In this document: positions 48,303-57,650 of the stretch, one piece after another
Layout of the letters: each line of letters opens with the position of its first letter
Position numbering within the stretch: position 1 is the first letter of the stretch
NCBI RefSeq assembly: GCF_945859685.1
Contig: NC_079148.1
Coordinates: forward strand, 32,251,946-32,315,945
From: Eupeodes corollae
Taxonomy: Eukaryota > Arthropoda > Insecta > Diptera > Syrphidae
Direction: 5' to 3'
DNA length: 64,000 nt
Program-made: the position numbers and the translations under genes
The notes under the pieces: generated by a model
Told to the model about the DNA's origin: nothing
Databases searched by the model: none
What the model saw: only the letters and a program-made list of their open reading frames with translations

Positions 48303-49869
48303 TTTAAAGTGGTAATCCACATAAATTCCTATACAAAATTTAAAAAGAAATAAATTCTGTGTGAAAACTTATATATATCTTGCACTAAAAGTGACTATAA
48401 AAACTATAAACTTAATCAAAAAACTATAAATTAGTGCATTAAAAGTGAAAATTTCATCGGTTACGTCGCGCTATCGGTTTCGTGTCGCGAGTGCATGGTG
48501 TTGGTGCTAAAATCCAGGAGAAAGGAGAACAAAATCCAAGGAGAAAACTCTCATCAATCATCCCAGAAGAAGACGAACCAGCAGGTTAAAAAGCCAGAGA
48601 AAATTGTGGGAAATAAGTATAAAAATTCCCACCCAGGTATGTCCGGTCTGAATTTTATTCAAATGTGCGTTGTTCCAGCATCATAATTCATAATTTTAAA
48701 GCTAATTACAACATAAAAGCTAAATACAAAAAAAAAAAAAAAAAAAAAAAAAAAAACGCACATTCGACATACAAAAAAGACCATTAACTTGCTATTACCT
48801 AAATCTTCAAATGTACATTATATATATATCTAAACTATATACATACATAAAATATATTCTAACTATATTTAAATAAAACTATGAACAACATATCCTGCTT
48901 TATAAATAAATTTCATAAATAAATATTTAAATATAAAACTACATAAACTAAATAACATATATCGAACATAAATTCATTCGCTAACCATAATCAGCATCCG
49001 CATAATTTATGGTGCTTTCATCACGTAAAAATTGATAAAATCCACAAAAGTGTAATTACGATCCACTTTTGGGCGAAACACACACACACATTCACACAAT
49101 ATTAAAAAGCTTTCGTTTCCAACATATTTTCGAAAACTAACCCATTGACGCACTCACCACACCATTGCATAATATCGTTTCGCTCTATTCGCTCGTTCTC
49201 TCGTTACTTACAATCCACAAATAGGATCCATAGTATACACACCTGATTTCGATTTCAGTGCACAGATCAACATTTCGGCACACAACATCATTGATTTCAT
49301 TTATCGCTTTGCTCTATTCGCTCGTACTCTCTTATCGTAGCCACATAACATCTCCATGGTATACACACCTGATTCGATTTCAACTTGATATCAGTGCATC
49401 GATCTTCATTTCGCCAATACATCATCACCCAGGTCGTCAACGTTGTCATCATCGTCATCATCGCCATCATCGTCGTCGTCGGGGGAGAATTTTGCTTCAT
49501 GATCAATTCACTGATAGAGCTTTTTTGAATAGCATTTTTTTGTCGTTGAAATGCATTAAACAACTTTTGCCTTTTCGTAGGTTTAACCTTCAATGCTTTG
49601 AAAAGAAATTCTTAGTACAGAATAAATTCGCTTGTTAAAATTGGATTTTGGATTAATCTCAATTCTCACAATCTATCTTTGAATTCAACTCGCCGTGAGA
49701 TTTTATTTGTTGGGACAGTTTTTTGTTGGGAAATTTTATTCTTTACAACAGGGTTGCCACCTAGCATTTTTGATTTGTTGAATAAATTTAATTGAATTTT
49801 CAATAAATTATAATCGTTTTTGTTTTTACTGTCGCTGTTTAAAGAATAATAGAAAATTAAAAATCTAAA
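48303..49869 (+). other. Long BEL/Pao leader between primer site and gag
   Basis: About 1.57 kb before the Gag start. It holds an ATG-initiated 63-codon frame (48495-48686, Lys/Gln-rich, possible upstream ORF), an uninterrupted run of 29 As (48728-48756), an imperfect tandem duplication of about 130 bp (units near 49172-49300 and 49301-49425, both with GCTCTATTCGCTCG and TATACACACCTGATT), and a CATCATCGTCATCATCGCC-type trinucleotide run (49420-49480). Packaging signals would be expected here but cannot be pinpointed. Confidence 0.7.
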
Positions 49870-52800
49870 ATGGCTGAACCAACACTTGATGAATTAAAAC
49901 AACAACGAGCTTCTACTAAAGGAAGTATATCTCGGATAAAGAATATCGTGGAATCCAATTCTAACGCCCTAACTTCAACTGAACTTGAATGTCGTCTAGG
50001 AATTTTGGAGTCGTATTTTAAACAAATATTAGCATATCAAACCAAAATAGAAGTTTTATTACCAACAGATACTAGTAGAGGTGAAATAGAAGATTTGTAC
50101 ATCACCGCAAAAACTAAAATTCTTTCGCTTTTGGGTACTGGTAGACGAAGTAGTATCGCAGACATGACAGTTTCTACTGTCCCACATACAATTAGTCATC
50201 TTCCAAAACAACGTTTACCAAAGTTTAGTGGAAGATATTCAGACTATAAAAATTTTATAAATTCGTACAACAATTTGGTAGAAAATGATTTAAGTTTGAC
50301 AAAAATAGAAAAATTTAATTACTTGCTTTCTTGTTTGAGTGATCAAGCTCTTGGCACAGTTAAGGCTTTTCAAGTCACGGAAGCCAATTATCCCAAGGCA
50401 CTTCTTAGTTTGAAAGAGCGCTATGATAATGATTGCCTCATTTTCTTAGAATATATCTCACAGCTGATCGAATTACCTAAGGTTCAAAAAGCTTCTTCTG
50501 TTTCTCTACGGAGCTTGGTAGACAATATTTCGGCGTTGATTAGTTCGCTACTTTCTATAGGATCGCATGAGAATATTTGTAACGCAATAATAATTCATAT
50601 TGCGATGTCGAAGGTTGACACAGATACACAATCGAAGTGGGATGAACAACTGGACTATAAGAAGTTGCCGGATTGGAAGGATTGTGCAAGCATACTCAAT
50701 AAACGGTGCCAATATTTGGAAGCAAGAGATAGCAAGCAGATTCGTTCGGAACAATGCGTGAAGACATTCAACAAACATTCATCAACAAAGCCAACAATAG
50801 TAAATCCTCATCGCCCACAAACTTCGCTTGCTGCAAACCAACGATCCTGTATCTTATGTCGAGACCTTAACCATTCAATTACAAATTGTAAAAAATTTCT
50901 TGAGCTTTCGGTTATGGATAGATTTTGGAAAACCAAAAAACTAGGCTTGTGTCTGAATTGTTTAGGGAAGGGTCATAGTGTATTAAGATGTCCATCGTCT
51001 TATAAGTGCAAGACTTGCAAACAAGCACATCATAGCCTTTTGCATAGGACTCAACCTGCAGACACCAATTCTGGTATTAATCCTCCCTCAGATACATCTG
51101 GTCAAAGCACATCAGCTGCAACTCATTCCGCAATGGAAAAAGAGCAAGTTCCTGAAGCACAAGTTATTTTAGCAACAGCATTAGTTCTTATCAAGGACTC
51201 ATCGGAAGGCTTTCAACTCGGTAGGGTTCTACTAGATTCTGGTTCACAAGTCAATTTTATTAATGAAAAGTTCGCCAATTCACTTGGTCTAAGGAAACAT
51301 CGTAAGAATGTTGACATCGTCGGAATAGGAGTGACTGAAACAAAAATAAAATATCAAACTCAATCAACAATCCGTTCACGATATAGCAACTTTGAAATTT
51401 CTCTCGAGTTTTTAGTTGCACCTTCCATCACTGGGTATCAGCCTGAAGCATCTCTCAATGTAAGCAGTTGGAATCTACCTTCTAATTTAGAGCTTGCTGA
51501 TGAGAATTTTAATCAACCGTCACAAATCGATTTATTATTAGGGGCTGAAGCTTTCTTCGATTTATTAGAATCAGGTCAGATAAAACTCGGAGAGGGTCTT
51601 CCATCATTGCAACAAACTGCATTAGGATGGATTGTATCTGGAAGATACAAATCAAAATACAACACTACAAAGAAAGCATCGTGCGTAGCCAATACACTTG
51701 AAGTTGGTCTTGATAAATATTTTGAAAAATTCTTTGAATTTGAAGAAATTCAAGGTCTACGGTCAATATGGTCTGAAGAGCAGAATGAATGCGAAAAGCA
51801 TTTCATAGACACAATTAAGGTGCTTCCTAGCGGTCGGCTTATGGTACAACTACCTTTCAAAAAACATCCTAGCTGTCTTGGAGGCTCTTACGATATTGCT
51901 TTTAGAAGATTTTTGTCGCTTGAGCGTAGGTTATCCAAAAATGCATCAATAAAAAGTCAATATTCTGATTTCTTAAAAGAATACGAACGTTTAGGTCACA
52001 TGTCTCTAGTTCCCAATCCAAACCTTGATGAAGATCATTATTATCTTCCGCATCAATATGTATTAAGGCCTGATAGCGTATCAACAAAGTTACGTGTAGT
52101 CTTCGACGCATCTTGCCGCACATCATCACAAATTTCTTTAAATGGAATACTAATGGTGGGTCCTACTATACAGGATGAGCTTTTGATTATTTTGCTACGT
52201 TTTAGACTTTATCGATACGCGCTAACTGCAGATATCGTTAAGATGTATAGGCAATTCCTTGTGCATCCATCGGATAGGAAATTCCAATTCATCTTATGGA
52301 GAGAAAACGAACATACCCCAATACAAACTTACCAGCTCAATACCATAACTTACGGCACATCATCTGCACCCTTTTTAGCAATTCGCTGTCTTCAGTATTT
52401 GGCTGAAATTAACGTCGAACGTTTTAGTCAAGGTGCTGCTGTTCTTAAGTCGGACTTTTACGTTGATGACATGCTAACTGGGGCAGACGACTTGGATACT
52501 CTTTGTCAAAAACGGAATGAAGTCGTTTCAATTTTGAGTACAGCTGGCTTAGAACTTTCGAAGTGGAACAGCAATCATATCGCTTTAATTGAAGAAGCTA
52601 CACCAAAGGACATCAAATTGACTGAATCCAATCTCACCAGTACGTTAGGTATTTCTTGGAACCCTCGTGCTGATGAATTCATTTTTTCATACAAACCTAA
52701 TCGGGTCTATACAAAATACACAAAAAGATCTATTCTCTCGCTTTCGTCGTCTCTTTTTGATCCAATGGGCTTGCTTAGTCCAATAATTATCCGGGCTAAG

Positions 52801-55002
52801 ATACTGCTACAACAGCTTTGGATAGAAAAATTCGATTGGTACGAAAATATTTCTCCAAATCTCGAGACAGAGTGGCGTCAATTCATGACAGATCTCAACT
52901 CAATTCAAAATCTTCCAATTCCTCGATACGTTTTTCTAGAAAACAATATCAGATTCCAGATACATGGGTTCGCAGACGCATCTATGAAAGGGTATGGCTG
53001 CTGCATTTATCTGCGGAGCATTGACAATAGTGGGTCCGTAGGAGTGAAACTTTTAGTCGCCAAATCCAGAGTTGCTCCTGCAAAGAAGAGAACACTTCCC
53101 CGCCTAGAGCTCTGCGCAGCACATCTCTTATCCAAACTTTGGGTAACAATACAAAGGGTCATCGTCAAGCACTACAATGAAACTTACTTTTGGACTGATT
53201 CGTCAATAGTTCTGCACTGGATATCCACACATTCTTCGAAGCTAAATACTTTCGTTGGTAATAGAGTAGCTGAAATCCAGGACACAACAAAGGAGGTGGT
53301 CTGGAAACATGTTCCAACTTCTGACAATCCAGCAGATATAGTTTCTCGAGGATGTACAGCGGAAGAGCTTAAAAGTTCAATTTGGTTCAGGGGTCCAGAT
53401 TTCTTGATCGAGGATGAAGAAAGGTGGCCATGTTCATTAGGAGCTTCTCCTCCTCCAGAAGATTTATTGCTAGAACACAGGAAAACTGTTTTAGTTTGTC
53501 AAAAAGACAAAAACTATTATCTCAATTTAATTGAAAAGGTTAGCTCGTACACCAAAGTTTTGAGAATCTTTGCTTACGTAAAAAGATATCTCAATTTACG
53601 ATTACTGAGGATTCCATTCCCAGGTCGATACCTTACAGCTGGGGAGTTAGATTATTCGTTACTCACCATAGTTAATGTCATACAAATGGAGTATTTTGCG
53701 AAGGAGATCCAGGCAGTAAAATCAAACTCAAAACTTCAAGGATCGACAAAATGGTTATGTCCTTTTATCGAGGACAGAAATGGTCTTTTGTTGTTGAGAG
53801 TAGGTGGCAGATTGAAACATGCTGACATTCCAGAGGAAAACAAACATTCGATGTTGCTTCCAAAAGATTGCAATTTCAGCAAAGAACTTATTCGACATTT
53901 GCACTATTCTAACTACCATGCAGGTCCAAAGGCTCTTGTGGCGCTAACGAGACAAAGATTTTGGATCATCAATGTTCGACAGTTGGCACGCAGCGTTATT
54001 CGAAGGTGCACTCATTGTGCAAGATATCGACCGAAGTTATATGACCAAGTAATGGGAGATTTGCCTGCAGAAAGATTAACATCTTCACGTCCATTTTTAT
54101 GCTGTGGGGTTGATTTTTGTGGTCCTATTTACACATACTACAAAATCAGGGGGAAGGTGCCTTATAAAACCTATGTGGCAGTTTTTGTCTGCTTCGCTTC
54201 GAAAGCGGTTCACTTAGAAGCTGTATCAGACCTTTCAGCAGACGCTTTTATAGGAGCATTAAAAAGAATGATAGGTCGTAGAGGTATTCCCAAAGACATC
54301 CACTGTGACAACGCGACAAATTTTGTTGGCGCACAGTCAAAACTAAGCGAGTTGCGAGATATGTTGTTCAAAAAATCCAACCAAGAAAATCTCAGTAATT
54401 ATTGTACTAATTCCAATATAAATTTTCATTTTATACCCCCCAGGGCACCCAATTTTGGTGGAATTTGGGAAGCTGCAGTTAAAGTCGCTAAGGGTCATTT
54501 GTATCGCAGCCTTGGAAACGCCAAATTGTCATTCGAAGAGCTGTCAACTGCACTTGTCGAGATTGAGGCCATCATGAATTCGAGGCCTATTACTTCTATA
54601 TCAACAGATCCAAACGACTTCGAAGCCCTAACACCAGCACATCTCCTGATCGGATCCTCTCTCAAGGCGATTCCCGAACTATTGACTGAGGTATCCGACA
54701 TAAGCTATCTCGAAAGGTGGCGGCGAATTAACGCTGTCAAAACTCATTTCTGGAAGCGATGGTCCAACGAGTACGTCACTGAACTGCAAGGTCGTGGAAA
54801 GTGGACAACATCAAGTCCAAATATCGCTATCGGCAGCTTGGTCATCATTCACGAAGACAATTTACCACCCCAAAAATGGCTCTTGGGAAGAGTCACCAAA
54901 GTCATCGAAGGTCCTGATGGGCGAGTAAGAGTCGCCGATGTTAAAACTCAACGAGGAACATTTCGAAGACCTATTCGCAAATTGGCGGCGATTCCGTCTT
55001 GA
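49870..55002 (+). CDS. gag-pol: BEL/Pao Gag-Pol polyprotein, intact
   Basis: A single frame of 1710 codons; the ATG follows an in-frame TAA 12 bases upstream, so the start is firm. Gag: coiled N-terminus, DUF1759-type domain from about residue 110 (LPKFSGRYSDYKNF), then two CX2CX4HX4C knuckles (C327-C340 and C361-C374, LCLNCLGKGHSVLRC) plus a third Cys/His cluster (C380-H392). Protease (DUF1758 type): LLDSGSQVNF, with catalytic D456. Reverse transcriptase: D788 (TADIVKMYRQ) and YVDD at 864-867. RNase H: D1036, E1080, D1110 and D1156 (FADAS, LPRLELCAA, WTDSS, NPAD). Integrase: HX4H (H1345, H1350) and CTHC (1380-1383), then D1415, D1480 and E1534 (VDFCGPI, CDNATNF, GGIWEAAV). DUF5641-like end from about 1605. 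Every catalytic residue that I could check is present. It acts in cytoplasmic particles to copy the RNA and integrate the DNA. Confidence 0.95.
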   Translation: MAEPTLDELKQQRASTKGSISRIKNIVESNSNALTSTELECRLGILESYFKQILAYQTKIEVLLPTDTSRGEIEDLYITAKTKILSLLGTGRRSSIADMTVSTVPHTISHLPKQRLPKFSGRYSDYKNFINSYNNLVENDLSLTKIEKFNYLLSCLSDQALGTVKAFQVTEANYPKALLSLKERYDNDCLIFLEYISQLIELPKVQKASSVSLRSLVDNISALISSLLSIGSHENICNAIIIHIAMSKVDTDTQSKWDEQLDYKKLPDWKDCASILNKRCQYLEARDSKQIRSEQCVKTFNKHSSTKPTIVNPHRPQTSLAANQRSCILCRDLNHSITNCKKFLELSVMDRFWKTKKLGLCLNCLGKGHSVLRCPSSYKCKTCKQAHHSLLHRTQPADTNSGINPPSDTSGQSTSAATHSAMEKEQVPEAQVILATALVLIKDSSEGFQLGRVLLDSGSQVNFINEKFANSLGLRKHRKNVDIVGIGVTETKIKYQTQSTIRSRYSNFEISLEFLVAPSITGYQPEASLNVSSWNLPSNLELADENFNQPSQIDLLLGAEAFFDLLESGQIKLGEGLPSLQQTALGWIVSGRYKSKYNTTKKASCVANTLEVGLDKYFEKFFEFEEIQGLRSIWSEEQNECEKHFIDTIKVLPSGRLMVQLPFKKHPSCLGGSYDIAFRRFLSLERRLSKNASIKSQYSDFLKEYERLGHMSLVPNPNLDEDHYYLPHQYVLRPDSVSTKLRVVFDASCRTSSQISLNGILMVGPTIQDELLIILLRFRLYRYALTADIVKMYRQFLVHPSDRKFQFILWRENEHTPIQTYQLNTITYGTSSAPFLAIRCLQYLAEINVERFSQGAAVLKSDFYVDDMLTGADDLDTLCQKRNEVVSILSTAGLELSKWNSNHIALIEEATPKDIKLTESNLTSTLGISWNPRADEFIFSYKPNRVYTKYTKRSILSLSSSLFDPMGLLSPIIIRAKILLQQLWIEKFDWYENISPNLETEWRQFMTDLNSIQNLPIPRYVFLENNIRFQIHGFADASMKGYGCCIYLRSIDNSGSVGVKLLVAKSRVAPAKKRTLPRLELCAAHLLSKLWVTIQRVIVKHYNETYFWTDSSIVLHWISTHSSKLNTFVGNRVAEIQDTTKEVVWKHVPTSDNPADIVSRGCTAEELKSSIWFRGPDFLIEDEERWPCSLGASPPPEDLLLEHRKTVLVCQKDKNYYLNLIEKVSSYTKVLRIFAYVKRYLNLRLLRIPFPGRYLTAGELDYSLLTIVNVIQMEYFAKEIQAVKSNSKLQGSTKWLCPFIEDRNGLLLLRVGGRLKHADIPEENKHSMLLPKDCNFSKELIRHLHYSNYHAGPKALVALTRQRFWIINVRQLARSVIRRCTHCARYRPKLYDQVMGDLPAERLTSSRPFLCCGVDFCGPIYTYYKIRGKVPYKTYVAVFVCFASKAVHLEAVSDLSADAFIGALKRMIGRRGIPKDIHCDNATNFVGAQSKLSELRDMLFKKSNQENLSNYCTNSNINFHFIPPRAPNFGGIWEAAVKVAKGHLYRSLGNAKLSFEELSTALVEIEAIMNSRPITSISTDPNDFEALTPAHLLIGSSLKAIPELLTEVSDISYLERWRRINAVKTHFWKRWSNEYVTELQGRGKWTTSSPNIAIGSLVIIHEDNLPPQKWLLGRVTKVIEGPDGRVRVADVKTQRGTFRRPIRKLAAIPS

Positions 55003-55016
55003 AAGGTGATCCTTTC

Positions 55017-55028
55017 AAAGGGGCGGAA
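55017..55028 (+). promoter_or_regulatory. Polypurine tract
   Basis: AAAGGGGCGGAA directly before the 3' LTR, the expected plus-strand primer; one C interrupts the purine run. Confidence 0.8.
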
Positions 55029-55518
55029 TGTTGGAGCTCAAATCATCATAAATTACTTTATTTTTGAATTAAATTTTGAATAATTAACTTACTCTTAAAT
55101 TGAATAAATTCTACTACTTTTATTACATTTATTTTTGAATTTGGCGCTTCATTTATACCATTCGCCATAATAACTTATTGTTGAATTCGCCTTAAAAATG
55201 TTACTTAAAAATAACGTAATTTCTCTCTCTAAAAATCTGCAATAAAATGTATGTATAAATAGAAGCTTTCAACTTTAATAAAATCTCTTTTCTAGTTCAA
55301 AAACCCTTAGGGGAAAAATCGCTGCATTTTCATTTCGTCGTTCGCTACAAGTTTATAGTTTCGCTTTTATAGTATATCGGCTATAATATAGTAATTTAAA
55401 AGTTATAGGATCTAAAGTAATTTCGCTTAATTTATCTCAACCAGGATCTACCTATCTTTTTCATAGAAAAGACAAAATAGAGTTCCCAGGTTGACGGTCA
55501 AAGTTGTTTGATCGTACA
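55029..55518 (+). repeat. 3' LTR of the BEL/Pao element
   Basis: 490 bp, TGTTGGAGC...GATCGTACA, matching the 5' LTR throughout as far as I can compare. Followed by the right copy of the ATCTC duplication. Confidence 0.95.
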
Positions 55519-56395
55519 ATCTCAAAGTTTTGAAAAGATATTTGAGTCGAAAATCAATTTTTACCAACTTTTATACATTTTTTTTTAGGTTTTTATTTTT
55601 TGTAAAAAAACTGTAAATTCGATTTTTCTCAAAATTTGTCCTAATATTGAAAACAATATATCTTATAAGGAAAGTTAGTTATAACCTATTATCTCAAAGT
55701 TCTTAAAAGATATTTGAGTCGAAAATCATTTTTTACGAACTTTTGTTAATTTTTTTTTCGGTTTTTAATTTTTTGTACAAAAACTGTCAAATAGATTTTT
55801 TTCAAACTTTGACTGAATGTTGACAACAAGATGTTTTGAAAGATAAAAGTAAATTAAAGCCAATATCTCAAAGTTTTGAAAAGATATTTGAGTCGAAAAT
55901 CAATTTTTACCAACTTTTATACATTTTTTTTTAGGTTTTTATTTTTTGTAAAAAAAACTGTCAATTCGATTTTTCTCAAAATTTTATCAGATGTCAAAAA
56001 CATTATTCTTCGTTGCACAAAATTGTTTTAGAGATGAAATCATATTTCAGTCGTAAAATTTTGGAGGTGACAAATTTTTTTTTTCAGTTTTATTGATTTA
56101 TAAAAAAACCGTTATATTGATTTTTTTTCAAAAAATATACGTGTTTGGTATCACGTTACAATATATTATATAAAATTTAATAAATCAAGTCTCTAGCGTT
56201 TTTGGTTCGTAAGATATTTAAGGTTAACCAAAATGTTCACCTTTTTTTCAAACTGCTATGGTAAGAAAACCACCCACGCAATTTTCTTGAGAGCCCTTTC
56301 TGCATCTTTCTGCCTTATTATCTGTATAACAAAATTTATTTGAAGTCGATATCTCTTCTGGTTCTTGAGCTATGGACGTCCGTACGGACGTCTAA
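55519..56395 (+). repeat. H-element, right part after the BEL/Pao insertion
   Basis: Continues the unit broken at 47793. Unit starts are at 55542, 55714 and 55888. The 3' block (TCAAGTCTCTAGCGTTTTTG, TGAGAGCCCTTTCTGCATC, TTCTGGTTCTTGAGCTATGG) follows, then it stops after GACGTCCGTACGGACGTC, a palindrome. The final block with the terminal hairpin is missing; a different repeat begins at about 56400. Confidence 0.85.
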
Positions 56396-56406
56396 GCAAG
56401 TTGCAT

Positions 56407-56477
56407 CCCCCCCCCCCAACAGTTCAGCCGTAATACTCGTACTTCGAGTATTACGGCTGAATATCATTTTGATATTC
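56407..56477. repeat. C tract followed by two adjacent perfect hairpins
   Basis: Eleven Cs (56407-56417), then a perfect 17-bp inverted repeat (56423-56439 and 56445-56461, arm TTCAGCCGTAATACTCG, 5-base loop). A second perfect 8-bp stem (56459-56466 and 56470-56477, arm GAATATCA, 3-base loop) overlaps the foot of the first. Could be the end of a mobile element or a replication-prone structure. Confidence 0.85.
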
Positions 56478-56689
56478 AAACTTTAAGACCAATGCGCATC
56501 AGTACCTCCTCTTAAAACCTTCCCTATTTTTTCCTTAAGCCCGCACTATGATTAAACGTTAAACATGTTAAGGGTATTAATAACCCCTTGAGTGCCAGTT
56601 TATTATAAAAAAAAGTATAAAAACTGTAATGGACTTAAAATTATGTTAATTTAAATCTTAGAGTTAGGAGGCCAAATTTCAAGAATTGG

Positions 56690-57130
56690 TCTTATTTCAC
56701 TTTTGTAAAGTGTGGTAAAGCCAAGTTTCAATAATTGGTCTTATGACACATAAACAAAGCAAAATAAAACCACATTGGTTTTATTTCACTTTTAATGGTC
56801 TGGTTTGTCATTAATGCAAAGAAACTTTGCATGCCCTCAACCTCGCACCTACCCCAAATCATATAGAGCCCCTGCTTGGGCACACTTTATGATTTGGGGT
56901 AAGTGCGATAGGTTGCAGGGGGCAACATGCGCTTCCCCTTAAATACCTGAAGATAGATGTTAGTTGTTCTTATTTCTCAAAATAGTTTGGCCTTATTTCA
57001 CTTTGTCGGAGTGCAATATGGTCAAGTTATGAAAATTTGCTTTGTTTCACTTTTGTAGAGTGCAATAGAGACAAGTTTTGAAAATTCGTCCTATTTCACT
57101 TGGTTTTATTTCACGGCACCAATTTGACTC
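56690..57130. repeat. 49-bp degenerate minisatellite with internal inverted repeat
   Basis: Repeats of GGTCTTATTTCACTTTTGTA, AAGTGCAATA and CAAGTTTCAAAA with unit positions near 56694, 56743, 56783 and again 56995, 57044, 57093 (spacing 49, 40, 49, 49). Between them lies a 19-bp inverted repeat with one mismatch (56844-56862 and 56889-56907, arm CGCACCTACCCCAAATCAT). A related fragment is at 37440-37680. Confidence 0.7.
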
Positions 57131-57455
57131 TATTTGACCTTGTTCAAGTGCAATAAAACGTTTATTTCCAGGCACCTGACAATTTCAAGAAATAATGATC
57201 AATAGTTGATTTATTAACATCCTGAAAAATTGTAATGAATTTTTGATGCAGTTTGTTTATTTGTATAATATCAGGATTCAATGTTGAAACCCTTCGCATT
57301 GTTTTTCCTTTTAAATATTTATAAAGGAAGTAAAATTTTATAGAGCTACGAAATCATTCATCTTCTTCTGACATACAAAATTATGATTTCTACCGATAAA
57401 AGTTTTATATTTTTTCCGATTAAAAATTTAAATGTATTTTTTGTTTGTTTTTCAG
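57131..57455. other. Upstream region of the ferlin-like exon
   Basis: AT-rich, no repeat family. Ends in a pyrimidine-rich TTTTTGTTTGTTTTTCAG, a strong splice acceptor, so this is probably the end of a 5' UTR intron. Confidence 0.5.
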
Positions 57456-57650
57456 GAACAACTGAAGTTCTAATATCATCGAAGATTTTATCAAAAGATG
57501 ACTACAATACATCTCAAGTCTAAAATGATTTGACTATTTTCGACCACAATATTTAACAGAAAAACTCAAAGATGTCGCTGACAGTGAAAATTGTGCAGTT
57601 CCATCTGCCAAAAACAAAATCAAATCTTATCGGAAGAGTTGAGTTTCGAG
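57456..57650 (+). CDS. First coding exon of a ferlin-like gene (partial)
   Basis: After the acceptor (TTTTTCAG, ends 57455) come 116 bases of 5' UTR, then ATG at 57572 in context CTCAAAGATG. The coding part is 26 codons plus one base: MSLTVKIVQFHLPKTKSNLI and GRVEFR, ending at the donor CGAG|GTAAGC (57651) in phase 1, so the next residue is Gly or shares that codon. The pattern (short hydrophobic beta strand, basic loop, then IGRVEFRG) resembles the start of the C2A domain in otoferlin/misfire-type ferlins, which are large tail-anchored Ca2+-dependent membrane-fusion proteins. No further exon was recognised before the window ends, as expected if the next intron is long. The match rests on few residues. 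Coordinates here include the 5' UTR; the CDS starts at 57572. Confidence 0.5.

Larger units (their letters stand above)
47794..55518 (+). mobile_element. Complete BEL/Pao LTR retrotransposon
   Basis: 7725 bp, TG...CA ends, flanked by ATCTC on both sides (47789-47793, 55519-55523), the 5-bp duplication usual for this group. It contains two 490-bp LTRs, a primer site, a 1.6-kb leader, one 1710-codon Gag-Pol frame and a polypurine tract. The pol order is protease, RT, RNase H, integrase, as in BEL/Pao. There is no third frame for an envelope protein. Removing the element restores the host repeat in perfect 174-bp register. The uninterrupted frame and apparently identical LTRs point to a recent insertion that may still be transposition-competent. 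Confidence 0.95.

Noticed and set aside
48728..48756. A29 tract as the end of a LINE or processed gene inside the BEL/Pao leader
   Set aside because: No coding or LINE sequence precedes it, no target duplication was seen, and it lies in the element's leader; recorded only as a feature of the leader.
49258..49638. 126-codon ORF and an opposite-strand ORF in the BEL/Pao leader
   Set aside because: Low-complexity (His/Arg or Met/Thr runs) caused by the trinucleotide repeat, and they do not match Gag.
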